Shown here one piece after another: positions 1 through 6,627 of a stretch of DNA of 16,677 nt. A model generated the notes under the pieces. The model saw only the letters and a program-made list of their open reading frames with translations. It was not told the DNA's origin and did no database searches. A program made the translations under genes and the position numbers. Source of the DNA: AG41 sp035943095 (lineage in GTDB: Bacteria > Gemmatimonadota > Gemmatimonadetes > Gemmatimonadales > GWC2-71-9); NCBI GenBank assembly GCA_035943095.1, contig DASZCN010000075.1:1-16677 (forward strand). The letters are read 5' to 3'. Each line of letters starts with the position of its first letter. The stretch's first letter is position 1.

Positions 1-2093
1 AACTTCGCGATGTCCTCCGGTAGTTCGCCTTGCTGCGCGGTCTTGGCGTCCTTGCCCTGTACCATGATGCGGATCTGCTCGACCACGTCGGGGTTCGCGA
101 GGGTGGTCACGTCGCCGACGTCCCGGCGGTTCGAGATGGCCGCGAGCACGCGGCGCATGATTTTGCCCGAGCGCGTCTTGGGCATGTCCGGTACGATGTA
201 CACGTGCTTGGGTCGCGCGATCTTACCAATCACTTCTTCGTTCGCCTTCACCACGCGGTCGATGACGTCCTGGCTCGGCTGCACGCCCGGCTTGACCGCG
301 ATGTACACTTCGGGCACGCGTCCCTTGAGCTCGTCTTGGACCGGCACCACGGCGGCCTCGGCGACTTCCGCGACCGTGAGACACGCGGACTCGATCTCCT
401 TCGTGCCGAGGCGGTGGCCGGCCACGTTGATCACGTCGTCAATGCGGCCCAGGATGCGGTAATAGCCGTCCGCCGCCTGTACCGCGCCATCGCCCGCCAT
501 GAACGGCCAGTCGCGCCAGTCCTTGCTCCGGGGATTCTTATTGTACTTGGCGAAATAAGTCTTGACATAGCGGTCGCGGTCGCCCCAGATCGTCTGCATG
601 ATGCCAGGCCACGGATTGCGAATGCAGATGTTACCCGCCTTGCCGGAGCCCTTGGGAATTTCCGCGCCGGTCTCGTCGTAGATGATCGGATGAATCCCCG
701 GCGCGCCAGGACCGCAACTGCCGGGCTTCATCGGATGAATCGCCGGAACGGTGGTGCCGAGAAAGCCGCCCGTTTCGGTCAGCCACCACGTGTCGGTGAT
801 GACGGCTTTTCCCTTGCCGACCTCATCGTAATACCAGCGCCACGCCTCCGGCTCGATCGGCTCGCCTACCGTCGTCATCGACTTGAATTGGTATTTGTAC
901 TTGCGGGGTTCTTGCGGACCGAGTTTCCGCAACATCCGAATGGCCGTCGGCGCGGTGTGGAAGATGTTCACGCCCAAACGCTCGGCAATGCGCCAGGGCC
1001 GCCCGGCGTCAGGAAACGTCGGCACGCCTTCGTATAGGACGCTCGTCGCCGCGTTCGCCAGCGGACCGTAGACGATGTAGGAATGTCCGGTGATCCACCC
1101 GATGTCCGCCATGCACCAGTAGACATCCGTCGGATGAATATCGAGAATCCACTTGGACGTGGCCGTGACGTAGGCCAGATACCCCGCGATGCTGTGTTGC
1201 GCGCCCTTGGGCTTGCCGGTCGTGCCGCTCGAGTACATCAAGAACAGCTGACCCTCCGACGGCAGAGGCACCGGCTCTACTTTGTTGCCGGTGTAATCCT
1301 TGAGCAGGTCGTTTATGAAGAAATCACGCCCCGGAACCATCGGCGTCTTGGCAGAATACTTTCCGGGATAACGCTGCCACACCAGGACCTTGTCGACGTC
1401 TTGCCCCAACTCCTTCGCGGTCCGCACGGCGATGTCCGCATTCGCTTTGTGATCGACGAGGGTGCCGTTCCGCCAGTAGCCGTCCATCGTGACCAGGACG
1501 CGGCTCCCCGAATCCTGAATGCGGGAGCCGCACGCCTGACCGCTGAAGCCGCCGAAGACCTGCGAATGGATGATGCCCAGCCGCGCGCACGCCAGCATCG
1601 TGATCGGGAGCTCCGGCACCATCGGCATATGGAAGGTGACGCGGTCGCCGGCCTTGAGCCCCAAGCCGCGGAGCAGGGCGGCCAGTTCGTTGACGCGGTC
1701 GTACAGCGCTTGATACGTGATGGACATGTCCGGCTCTTTTTCCGGCTCGGGCACGAAAATGAATGCGGCCTTGTTCCCGTACTGGGCGAGATTGCGGTCC
1801 ACGCAGTTGTAGCACGCATTGATTTTGCCACCGACAAACCATTTCCAGTACGGCGCGTCGCTGGTATCGAGCACGGTGTGATACGGCTCGAACCAGGTCA
1901 GCATGTCCGCATATTCTTTGAAGCAATCGGGAAAGTTGGCGAGGCCGAACTTTTCAAGGATGCGCGGGTCCCGCATATTCGCCTGTGCCTTGAATTGCTC
2001 GGAGGGTTGATAGTACCCCTCTTCCTTCCAGTGCACGGCAATCTGCGCTTCACTGACCTCGGTTAGCTCCTTCGTCTTGATTCTCGCCGCCAT
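1..2093 (-). CDS. acs: Acetyl-CoA synthetase (AMP-forming acetate-CoA ligase), C-terminus cut by window edge
   Basis: Activates acetate with ATP to acetyl-AMP and then acetyl-CoA in the cytoplasm, feeding acetate into central metabolism. The frame is open from the ATG at 2093 to the window edge (697 codons, no stop), so the 3' end is missing. Visible motifs are the adenylate-forming P-loop YSSGTTGKPKG (residues 287-297), WWLTETGG (436-443, whose tryptophan limits the acyl pocket in characterised Acs), and near the C-terminus GRIDDVINVAGHRLGT followed by PKTRSGKIMRR. In the last motif K644 is the catalytic lysine that Pat-type enzymes acetylate in Acs. That lysine lies about 35 residues later than in the usual ~650-residue enzyme, partly because of a basic/aromatic insert just before the hinge region. 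The start gives the typical Acs N-terminus, with only a weak AGGCGA as ribosome site. Acetate is the likely substrate; propionate cannot be excluded. Confidence 0.95.
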   Translation of the reverse strand, partial: MAARIKTKELTEVSEAQIAVHWKEEGYYQPSEQFKAQANMRDPRILEKFGLANFPDCFKEYADMLTWFEPYHTVLDTSDAPYWKWFVGGKINACYNCVDRNLAQYGNKAAFIFVPEPEKEPDMSITYQALYDRVNELAALLRGLGLKAGDRVTFHMPMVPELPITMLACARLGIIHSQVFGGFSGQACGSRIQDSGSRVLVTMDGYWRNGTLVDHKANADIAVRTAKELGQDVDKVLVWQRYPGKYSAKTPMVPGRDFFINDLLKDYTGNKVEPVPLPSEGQLFLMYSSGTTGKPKGAQHSIAGYLAYVTATSKWILDIHPTDVYWCMADIGWITGHSYIVYGPLANAATSVLYEGVPTFPDAGRPWRIAERLGVNIFHTAPTAIRMLRKLGPQEPRKYKYQFKSMTTVGEPIEPEAWRWYYDEVGKGKAVITDTWWLTETGGFLGTTVPAIHPMKPGSCGPGAPGIHPIIYDETGAEIPKGSGKAGNICIRNPWPGIMQTIWGDRDRYVKTYFAKYNKNPRSKDWRDWPFMAGDGAVQAADGYYRILGRIDDVINVAGHRLGTKEIESACLTVAEVAEAAVVPVQDELKGRVPEVYIAVKPGVQPSQDVIDRVVKANEEVIGKIARPKHVYIVPDMPKTRSGKIMRRVLAAISNRRDVGDVTTLANPDVVEQIRIMVQGKDAKTAQQGELPEDIAK

Positions 2094-2129
2094 GTGATTC
2101 GCCTGAGGCTGGAGGTGGCTGGTTCAGTT

Positions 2130-2158
2130 AAGGTATCGGCCCCCGTGGGCCCTTGCAA
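2130..2158 (-). promoter_or_regulatory. Candidate sigma-70-type promoter for acs
   Basis: Read on the minus strand, TTGCAA (2158-2153) is followed after exactly 17 nt by TACCTT (2135-2130), 36 nt before the acs ATG. The -35 matches consensus at 4 of 6 bases and the -10 at 3 of 6 (the key T, A and final T). Spacing and position are right and the AT content is locally raised, but this was assigned by eye. Confidence 0.45.
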
Positions 2159-2171
2159 ACTGCCCCACGGG
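2142..2171. promoter_or_regulatory. Inverted repeat around the acs -35 element, possible operator
   Basis: CCCGTGGG (2142-2149) and CCCACGGG (2164-2171) are perfect 8-bp reverse complements separated by 14 bp. The spacer holds the candidate -35 of acs, itself the palindrome TTGCAA. There is no T-run and the dyad lies upstream of both divergent genes, so it looks like a dimeric regulator site rather than a terminator. The regulator is unknown. Confidence 0.4.
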
Positions 2172-2216
2172 CGCTCGGTCTGCGGTAGCGCGGCCGGCGT
2201 GCGATCTTGCTCGGCT

Positions 2217-2249
2217 TTGACAACCGGTTGGCTGCTCGCAGGTTAGCTG
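2217..2249 (+). promoter_or_regulatory. Candidate promoter for the STAS gene
   Basis: A perfect -35 hexamer TTGACA sits at 2217-2222. The best -10 candidates are TTAGCT (2243-2248, 20-nt spacer) and TAGCTG (2244-2249, 21-nt spacer). Both spacers are long, so only the -35 is convincing. Transcription from here would give a leader of about 65 nt before the ATG at 2320. Confidence 0.35.
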
Positions 2250-2319
2250 TATGGCACCGGAGTCGCATTGCCCCCGGGCAGCGAACTTTCAGGAGCCTAC
2301 TGTGGAGGAGATGATGACC

Positions 2320-2631
2320 ATGTCCACGCGTCCGGGCGAGAAGATCCTGGCCGCTCCCGAGGAGCTGGGGCTCGATTCACGCACGGCGTTCCGGCGTGCG
2401 GCCACCGAGCTGCTGGAGCAGCTGTCCGAGGGTGCTGGACGCCTGGTGATAGACCTATCCGGCACGCGCCAGATCGACAGCGCGGGGCTCGGTGCGTTGA
2501 TGCTGATCCAGCGGAAGGCGGCCGAGCGCCGACTGACGGTGTGCCTACGCGGAGCGAACGAGGAGCTGCGCTTCCTGCTGGTGTTGACCAAGCTCGACGA
2601 CCTCTTCGAGCTGGAGACGGGCGTCAGCTGA
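2320..2631 (+). CDS. STAS-domain protein (anti-sigma factor antagonist-like)
   Basis: A 103-residue single STAS domain resembling SpoIIAA/RsbV-type anti-anti-sigma factors, which bind a partner kinase or anti-sigma factor in a way controlled by serine phosphorylation. The core strand LVIDLSG is followed by the signature QIDSAGLGAL, where S54 is the expected phospho-serine. The C-terminal helix ends FLLVLTKLDDLFELE. I chose ATG 2320 because GGAGGAG (2304-2310) lies 9 nt upstream. In-frame ATGs at 2251, 2311 and 2314 are alternatives and would add up to 23 residues without conserved features. No RsbW-like kinase or matching sigma factor is adjacent, so the partner is unknown. It lies divergent from acs and 45 nt before the receiver gene, from which it may be transcribed separately. 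Confidence 0.85.
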   Translation: MSTRPGEKILAAPEELGLDSRTAFRRAATELLEQLSEGAGRLVIDLSGTRQIDSAGLGALMLIQRKAAERRLTVCLRGANEELRFLLVLTKLDDLFELETGVS

Positions 2632-2639
2632 GCCGCCGG

Positions 2640-2667
2640 TAGACGGGATGGGGGACCGCCATATATT
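2640..2667 (+). promoter_or_regulatory. Candidate leaderless promoter of the response-regulator gene
   Basis: TATATT (2662-2667) matches 5 of 6 bases of the -10 consensus. TAGACG (2640-2645) lies 16 nt upstream as a -35. The ATG at 2677 follows the -10 after exactly 9 nt and no Shine-Dalgarno sequence precedes it, so the transcript probably starts at or next to the start codon. The -10 also overlaps an imperfect hairpin, ATTGG (2665-2669) with CCAAT (2674-2678). Confidence 0.5.
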
Positions 2668-2676
2668 GGCCCACCA

Positions 2677-3051
2677 ATGGCGTCCTCCCCCTCCGGCCCG
2701 CGACGCAAGGTGCTGTTCGTCGAAGACGAATCGACCCTGCGTCGCACGTACAAACGCTTCTTCGCCGGGCGGTACGATGTGGCCTTCGCCGCGAACGGCA
2801 GCGAAGCCCGGCGGCAAATCGATCAGTTCTCGCCGGAAGTCCTCGTCCTCGACCTGCGGCTGCCCGACACCGACGGCATCACGCTGCTCCAGGAGATCCG
2901 TCAGTCCCAGCCGTCCCTGCCGGTCATCGTCACGACGTCCTACGTCAGCATGGAGCCGCTCATCAACGTGCTCGACCTCGGACACTCGGGGTATCTCGTC
3001 AAGCCGTTCGATCTGGAAGATCTCGCCGCACGCATCGATGCTCTGGGCTGA
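2677..3051 (+). CDS. Receiver-only response regulator (CheY-like)
   Basis: A 124-residue receiver domain with no output domain. Visible landmarks are the acidic pair E16/D17 (VLFVEDE), phosphoacceptor D59 (VLDLRLPD), T86/T87 and K109 in GYLVKPF. All residues needed for phosphotransfer and the conformational switch are present, so it should accept phosphate from a histidine kinase, none of which is encoded in the window. It would act by protein contact, as CheY or Spo0F do. The ATG at 2677 lacks a ribosome site and follows a -10 hexamer at leaderless spacing. Its last 14 nt overlap the start of ccmA, so the two genes are cotranscribed and probably translationally coupled. This is an unusual neighbour for a heme-export ATPase, and its function there is unknown. 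Confidence 0.9.
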   Translation: MASSPSGPRRKVLFVEDESTLRRTYKRFFAGRYDVAFAANGSEARRQIDQFSPEVLVLDLRLPDTDGITLLQEIRQSQPSLPVIVTTSYVSMEPLINVLDLGHSGYLVKPFDLEDLAARIDALG

Positions 3052-3760
3052 GGGCCTGCGACACGCCTTCAACGAAGGGCGGGTCGTCGCGCTCGACGAT
3101 GTGTCGTTCACGCTCACGGCGGGACAGACGCTCGCCGTCTTTGGGCCGAACGGGGCGGGCAAGACGACGCTGCTCAAGGTGCTCGCCGGCCTGATCCGGC
3201 CGCAGGGCGGGTCGGCCCGCGTCGCGGGAGGCCGGCGCGTCATCGGGTGGATCGGGCACCAATCTCACTTGTACGGCCACTTGAGCGTGCGCGAGAACCT
3301 GCTCTTCTGGGGCGCGCTGTACGGTGTGCCGCGCGCACAACGCGCTCGGCAGGCCGCGGATGCGCTCGCGCGTCTGGGGATGAGCGACCGAGCGGAGCAG
3401 GCAGTGTGGTCGCTTTCCCGGGGCCTCGTACAACGCGCGGCGATCGCCAAGGCGCTGATCCACGATCCGGAAGTGCTCCTGCTCGATGAGCCGTTCACGG
3501 GCCTCGACTTGGGCGCCGCCGCGGAGCTGCGGGCGCTGCTGGGGGCGCTCCGCGGCGCGGGCCGCGCGCTGGTACTGGCGACGCATAACGTCGATGAGGG
3601 CGCCGAGCTCGCGACGGACATCGCGTTCCAGCTGCGTGGGCGGTTCGTGCAGCTCGCGCCGCGGGGTGGTCGCGGCTCCGCGGAGATCGCCGATGCGTAC
3701 CGTCGAGCGGTGGCCGGGGGAGGGGGAGGGGGAGGGGGAGGAGGACGCATCGATGGGTGA
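3038..3760 (+). CDS. ccmA: Heme exporter ATP-binding protein CcmA
   Basis: The ATPase of the CcmABCD complex, which releases heme-loaded CcmE for c-type cytochrome assembly on the outer face of the cytoplasmic membrane. In 240 residues it carries Walker A GPNGAGKT (36-43), a Q-loop (Q75), the ABC signature LSRGLVQR (126-133), Walker B VLLLDE (146-151) and the switch histidine in ATHN (H183). The open frame runs back to 2648 but that part is antisense-like shadow sequence. ATG 3038 gives the typical CcmA N-terminus (MLWAEGLRHAF). The C-terminus ends in ten consecutive glycines encoded by a GGGGGA repeat, just before it overlaps ccmB by 8 nt. The order ccmA-B-C-D confirms the assignment against other ABC ATPases. 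Confidence 0.93.
   Translation: MLWAEGLRHAFNEGRVVALDDVSFTLTAGQTLAVFGPNGAGKTTLLKVLAGLIRPQGGSARVAGGRRVIGWIGHQSHLYGHLSVRENLLFWGALYGVPRAQRARQAADALARLGMSDRAEQAVWSLSRGLVQRAAIAKALIHDPEVLLLDEPFTGLDLGAAAELRALLGALRGAGRALVLATHNVDEGAELATDIAFQLRGRFVQLAPRGGRGSAEIADAYRRAVAGGGGGGGGGGRIDG
3716..3745 (+). repeat. Tandem GGGGGA repeat at the ccmA end, also the ccmB ribosome site
   Basis: Four exact GGGGGA units (3716-3739) are followed by two GGA units (3740-3745). In the ccmA frame they encode ten glycines. The final GGAGGAGGA ends 7 nt before the ccmB ATG at 3753, so the repeat also provides an excellent Shine-Dalgarno sequence. Units of 6 nt keep the ccmA frame if copy number changes. Confidence 0.9.
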
Positions 3761-4433
3761 GCTGGTACGCCAGGCCTGGACGATTGCGCGCAAGGACCTG
3801 ACCCTCGAATTTCGATCCCGCACGGCAATCGTATCGGCGCTCGTGTTCACGGCGCTCGTGCTCACCGTATTTAACTTCGGGCGCGACCCCACCGCCGTAT
3901 CGACCCTCGACCTGGCGCCGAGCATCCTGTGGGTGACGTTCACCTTCGCGGCGATGCTCGCGCTCAACCGGGCGTTTCAGCTCGAGCTCGACAACCAGGC
4001 GCTCGAAGGGTTGCTCATCTCGCCGCTCGACCGCCGCAGCCTGTATTGGGGGAAGCTCCTCGCGAATCTGGTGTTCGTAGCCGTGGTCGAAGCGGTCGGG
4101 CTGCCGTTGTTCGTGCTGTTCTTCAACGTTCCGGTGGGAAACGCCCTGCTTCCGCTTCTCGCGGTGATCGCGCTCGCGACCCTGGGATTCGTGGCGGTGG
4201 GAACGCTCTTCAGCGCGATGGTGGTCCGGACGCGGTTCGCCGAGCTCATGCTTCCGGTACTGCTGTTGCCGTTCCTCTTGCTCCCGCTGACCTATGCCGT
4301 TCAGGCGACCGCACGACTCCTCGACGGTCGTCCCTTGAGCGAGGTAGCTGGCTGGCTTAGGTTGCTCGCCGCGTACGATATCGTGTTCCTGGCGGTGGCG
4401 TCCTGGCTTTTTCCGTACACGGTGGAGGAATGA
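3753..4433 (+). CDS. ccmB: Heme exporter membrane protein CcmB
   Basis: The membrane-spanning partner of the CcmA ATPase. It is 226 residues long, close to the usual ~220, with about six hydrophobic segments: roughly residues 24-40, 48-68, 100-122, 126-148, 160-182 and 203-220. Family landmarks are the N-terminal amphipathic stretch ARKDLTLEFRSR and the cytoplasmic loop QLELDNQALEGLLISPLDR after the second segment. The ATG at 3753 has the repeat-derived GGAGGAGGA ribosome site 7 nt upstream and overlaps the end of ccmA by 8 nt. The stop overlaps the ccmC start in an ATGA, implying translational coupling through the block. Heme itself may not be the transported molecule, because the CcmAB substrate is debated. 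Confidence 0.93.
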   Translation: MGELVRQAWTIARKDLTLEFRSRTAIVSALVFTALVLTVFNFGRDPTAVSTLDLAPSILWVTFTFAAMLALNRAFQLELDNQALEGLLISPLDRRSLYWGKLLANLVFVAVVEAVGLPLFVLFFNVPVGNALLPLLAVIALATLGFVAVGTLFSAMVVRTRFAELMLPVLLLPFLLLPLTYAVQATARLLDGRPLSEVAGWLRLLAAYDIVFLAVASWLFPYTVEE

Positions 4434-5095
4434 CGATCGCGCAGAAGGGTCGGTGGCTTGTGGTGACGGGCCTGGTCATGCTCGGCGGTGTGTACGTGCG
4501 GGCGCTCGCCTTCACCCCGGTAGAGCGGTTCCAGGGTCTCGCTCAGAAGATCTTCTACGTGCACGTCCCCGCGGCCGTCACCACTGAACTGGCGGTCATC
4601 TTGCTCGGGCTGGCGAGCGTTTTTTATCTGTTCTTGAGGGATCCACGTCTCGACCGCTTCGCGGAAGCATCGGCGGAGGTCGGGATGGTGTTCGCCGCTA
4701 TCGTCCTCACCACCGGCCCGATCTGGGGCAAGCCGATCTGGGGCACGTGGTGGACCTGGGACGCCAGGCTCACGAGCACGCTGTTCCTCTTCTTTCTGCT
4801 TGCCGGCTACCAGGTGCTGCGCGGTGCGGTCACGGATGGGAGCCTGCGCGCGCGCTACTCCGCAGTGCTGGGGATCTGCGCGGTGGTGCTGGTGGGGTTC
4901 ATCCATCTGAGCGTTTACCTGTTTCCCACGCTTCACCCCCAGCCGATCGTCCTGAAGCCGAGCAAGCCATCCCTGCCTGCCGAGATGCTGCTGACGCTGG
5001 TCCTGTCGTTCGGTGTGTTCGTCGTGCTATACATCGGTTTCGTGATGCAGCGGTACGCAATCGCGACGCGGCGGGCGGAGACCCTTCATGGATAA
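4430..5095 (+). CDS. ccmC: Heme-handling membrane protein CcmC (CcmC/CcsA family)
   Basis: Presents heme to CcmE during system I cytochrome c maturation. It is a 221-residue polytopic membrane protein with six predicted membrane segments. The periplasmic tryptophan-rich heme motif WGTWWTWDARLT is at residues 104-115. The two flanking heme-ligand histidines correspond to H45 (FYVHVP) and H169 (FPTLHPQP). The product could be called CcsA-like, since the two families share this motif, but the size and the position between ccmB and ccmD favour CcmC. The start overlaps the ccmB stop by 4 nt, with GGAGG just upstream, and the 3' end overlaps ccmD by 8 nt. Confidence 0.93.
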   Translation: MTIAQKGRWLVVTGLVMLGGVYVRALAFTPVERFQGLAQKIFYVHVPAAVTTELAVILLGLASVFYLFLRDPRLDRFAEASAEVGMVFAAIVLTTGPIWGKPIWGTWWTWDARLTSTLFLFFLLAGYQVLRGAVTDGSLRARYSAVLGICAVVLVGFIHLSVYLFPTLHPQPIVLKPSKPSLPAEMLLTLVLSFGVFVVLYIGFVMQRYAIATRRAETLHG

Positions 5096-5201
5096 CTCGA
5101 TTCCGCAGAACGCCGGCTACCTGATCGCCGCCTACATTCTGGTCCCGACGATTCTCATCGCGTACGCCGTGTCCCTATATCGTCGTAGCCTCAGGCCTTA
5201 G
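5088..5201 (+). CDS. ccmD: Small membrane protein CcmD
   Basis: A 37-residue protein, below usual gene-finding cutoffs, starting at the ATG inside the 3' end of ccmC (8-nt overlap). It has a short polar N-terminus (MDNSIPQNAG), one membrane helix (about residues 11-30, YLIAAYILVP...) and a basic tail ending YRRSLRP. That is the usual CcmD layout: one helix with a positively charged cytoplasmic C-terminus, needed for release of holo-CcmE from CcmABC. CcmD proteins share little sequence, so the call rests on position, size and topology. Its TAG stop shares bases with the TAA stop of the convergent TPR gene at 5198-5201. Confidence 0.85.
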   Translation: MDNSIPQNAGYLIAAYILVPTILIAYAVSLYRRSLRP

Positions 5202-5782
5202 GCGTCCCGCTTTTCTGCGAAGAGCTCGGCGCGCGCCTCGGACAGGCGCGCCAGGCCGTCTGGCACCTGTGTCGCCCAGAGGTGCAGCGCCTCATCGGCG
5301 GCGCGCAGGTCTCCCGCCAGGAACAGCGCCTGGGCATTGAGCCGGAGCGCTTCGGCCCCGCCGCCGGCCGCGTAGGCGCGCGCGAACCGCGCAGCCGCTT
5401 CGGCGGGCCGTCCACTGCGACGATACAGGTCCCCGGCCGCGAGGGCGGCGTCAGGGCGCTCCTCGAGCGCGAGTACCTGCTCGTACGCCGCGAGCGCGTC
5501 CTGCTGGCGGAACACCATTTGGCACGCCTCGCCCAGGAGCATCCAGGCGTCGGGGTTCTCGGGAAAACGCACCGACGCCTCCTGCGCCGCGGCGAGCGCA
5601 CCCCAGCGATCTTCGATCGAGCGTCGCAGCCGTACGAGCGCCGGGTAGGCCTCGGCAAAGGTGGGCGCGAGCGTGCAGCCGATGCGCAGCCACAGGCCGG
5701 CGCGCTTGGGCGCATCGCGCTGGCACGCAGCGGCCCGCCGCACGGTGAACCGCGTGAGCGCGGAGCGTAAGGAACGCAGCAT
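5198..5782 (-). CDS. TPR-repeat protein of unknown role
   Basis: A 194-residue protein with tetratricopeptide-like helices. The clearest repeat is NPDAWMLLGEACQMVFRQQDALAAYEQVLAL, followed by DAALAAGDLYRRSGRPAEAAARFARAYA and a weaker third unit. The basic N-terminus has no clear signal peptide. TPRs mediate protein contacts, so no reaction can be assigned. A role with the flanking ccm or hem genes is possible (CcmH/CycH-type assembly factors also use TPRs), but this protein lacks their membrane and Cys motifs. I chose ATG 5782; a GTG at 5794 would add four residues. It is transcribed against ccmD (stops overlap by 4 nt) and away from hemD, with only 17 nt between the two starts. Confidence 0.75.
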   Translation of the reverse strand: MLRSLRSALTRFTVRRAAACQRDAPKRAGLWLRIGCTLAPTFAEAYPALVRLRRSIEDRWGALAAAQEASVRFPENPDAWMLLGEACQMVFRQQDALAAYEQVLALEERPDAALAAGDLYRRSGRPAEAAARFARAYAAGGGAEALRLNAQALFLAGDLRAADEALHLWATQVPDGLARLSEARAELFAEKRDA

Positions 5783-5783
5783 G

Positions 5784-5801
5784 ATAGATTGCACAATCTA
5801 T
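5784..5801. promoter_or_regulatory. Palindromic bidirectional promoter between the TPR gene and hemD
   Basis: ATAGATTG (5784-5791) and CAATCTAT (5794-5801) are perfect reverse complements around a 2-nt centre. Each arm holds TAGATT, a TANNNT -10 element, once per strand: 5785-5790 plus and 5800-5795 minus. The hemD ATG begins 9 nt after the plus-strand hexamer and the TPR ATG begins 12 nt after the minus-strand one, so both transcripts would be leaderless or nearly so. No convincing -35 is visible on either side. The site could also bind a dimeric repressor. Confidence 0.5.
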
Positions 5802-6627
5802 GTCGCGCGCGTCGCAGCCGCCCGCTCCCTCGCGTCCGCTTCTCGGGCGGCGCATCGCCGTGACGCGCGCGCGTGAGCAGGCGGGCGAGCTGATGCGAGA
5901 GCTCGAGGCGCTCGGAGCGGATGTCGTGTCCGCTCCCACGATTCGCATCGAGGCGTTACAGGACCAGGAGCCGCTACGTCGCGCGCTGACTCGTCTGGCG
6001 CAGTATCGCTGGGTCGTGTTCACGAGCCAGAACGCGGTACAGGTCGTGTGCGACCGGCTGGAAACGTGGGGCCTCTCGCTCCGTGATTTCACGGGGAGGC
6101 GCATCGCGGCCATCGGGCCGGCGACCGCCGAGGCGTTGGCCGCCCGGGGCATACGGGTGGACGTGCTGCCCCAGGGGTACGTCGCCGAATCTCTGGTCGA
6201 GGCGCTCGCTTCGGACGAGGATTTGCGCGGAGCGCGCGTGCTCATCCCCCGCGCCGAAGCCGCGCGCGATGCTTTGCCCGAGGGCCTCGAGTCCCGCGGA
6301 GCCGTCGTAGACGTGATCCCGGTTTACCGCACGCTTCCCGCGCTCCCGGACGGTGCGTCGCTCGCAGGCGACATCCTCGCCGGCCGAATCGACGTCGTGA
6401 CCTTCACCGCCTCCTCGACCGTGCGGTACTTCGTGGAATCGGTGGGCCCGGACGTGGCGGCGTCCGGCCGGTTCCGCGGAGCGGCGATCGGCCCGATCAC
6501 CGCAGCCACCGCTCGGGAATACGGCATTCCAGTCACGATCGAAGCGCGCGAGTACACCACGGCGGGCCTCGTGGATGCCCTCGTCCAGTACTTCGGGGGA
6601 AGGGAACGGGGGATGGAGGAGGAGTGA
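5800..6627 (+). CDS. hemD: Uroporphyrinogen-III synthase HemD
   Basis: Closes the linear hydroxymethylbilane made by HemC while inverting ring D, giving uroporphyrinogen III, the first macrocycle of heme synthesis. The family is poorly conserved. This 275-residue protein has the expected two-lobed layout: RRIAVTRAREQAGELMRELEALGA at the N-terminus, VVFTSQNAVQ (about residues 71-80), RIAAIGPATAEALAARGI, VYRTLP at the second linker, VVTFTASSTVRYF and AAIGPITAATAREYGIPV. The ATG at 5800 lacks a ribosome site and follows a TAGATT -10 after 9 nt, consistent with a leaderless mRNA. The last codons (GMEEE) come from a GGA-rich stretch that is also the hemC ribosome site. It overlaps hemC by 4 nt and is first in the hemDCB operon. 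Confidence 0.93.
   Translation: MSRASQPPAPSRPLLGRRIAVTRAREQAGELMRELEALGADVVSAPTIRIEALQDQEPLRRALTRLAQYRWVVFTSQNAVQVVCDRLETWGLSLRDFTGRRIAAIGPATAEALAARGIRVDVLPQGYVAESLVEALASDEDLRGARVLIPRAEAARDALPEGLESRGAVVDVIPVYRTLPALPDGASLAGDILAGRIDVVTFTASSTVRYFVESVGPDVAASGRFRGAAIGPITAATAREYGIPVTIEAREYTTAGLVDALVQYFGGRERGMEEE

Noticed and set aside
30..2066. Two long plus-strand open frames (335 and 327 codons) antisense to acs
   Set aside because: They mirror the acs codons in one frame, have no domain-like sequence (His/Arg/Asp-rich), and acs on the other strand is unmistakable. High GC makes antisense frames stay open.
2142..2171. The CCCGTGGG/CCCACGGG dyad as a transcription terminator
   Set aside because: No T-run on either side and it sits between divergent gene starts, where no transcript ends.
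2648..3037. Upstream extension of ccmA (130 codons) as part of a fusion protein
   Set aside because: This part lies over the response-regulator gene in another frame and reads as Ser/Arg/Pro-rich noise; the CcmA family N-terminus begins at 3038.
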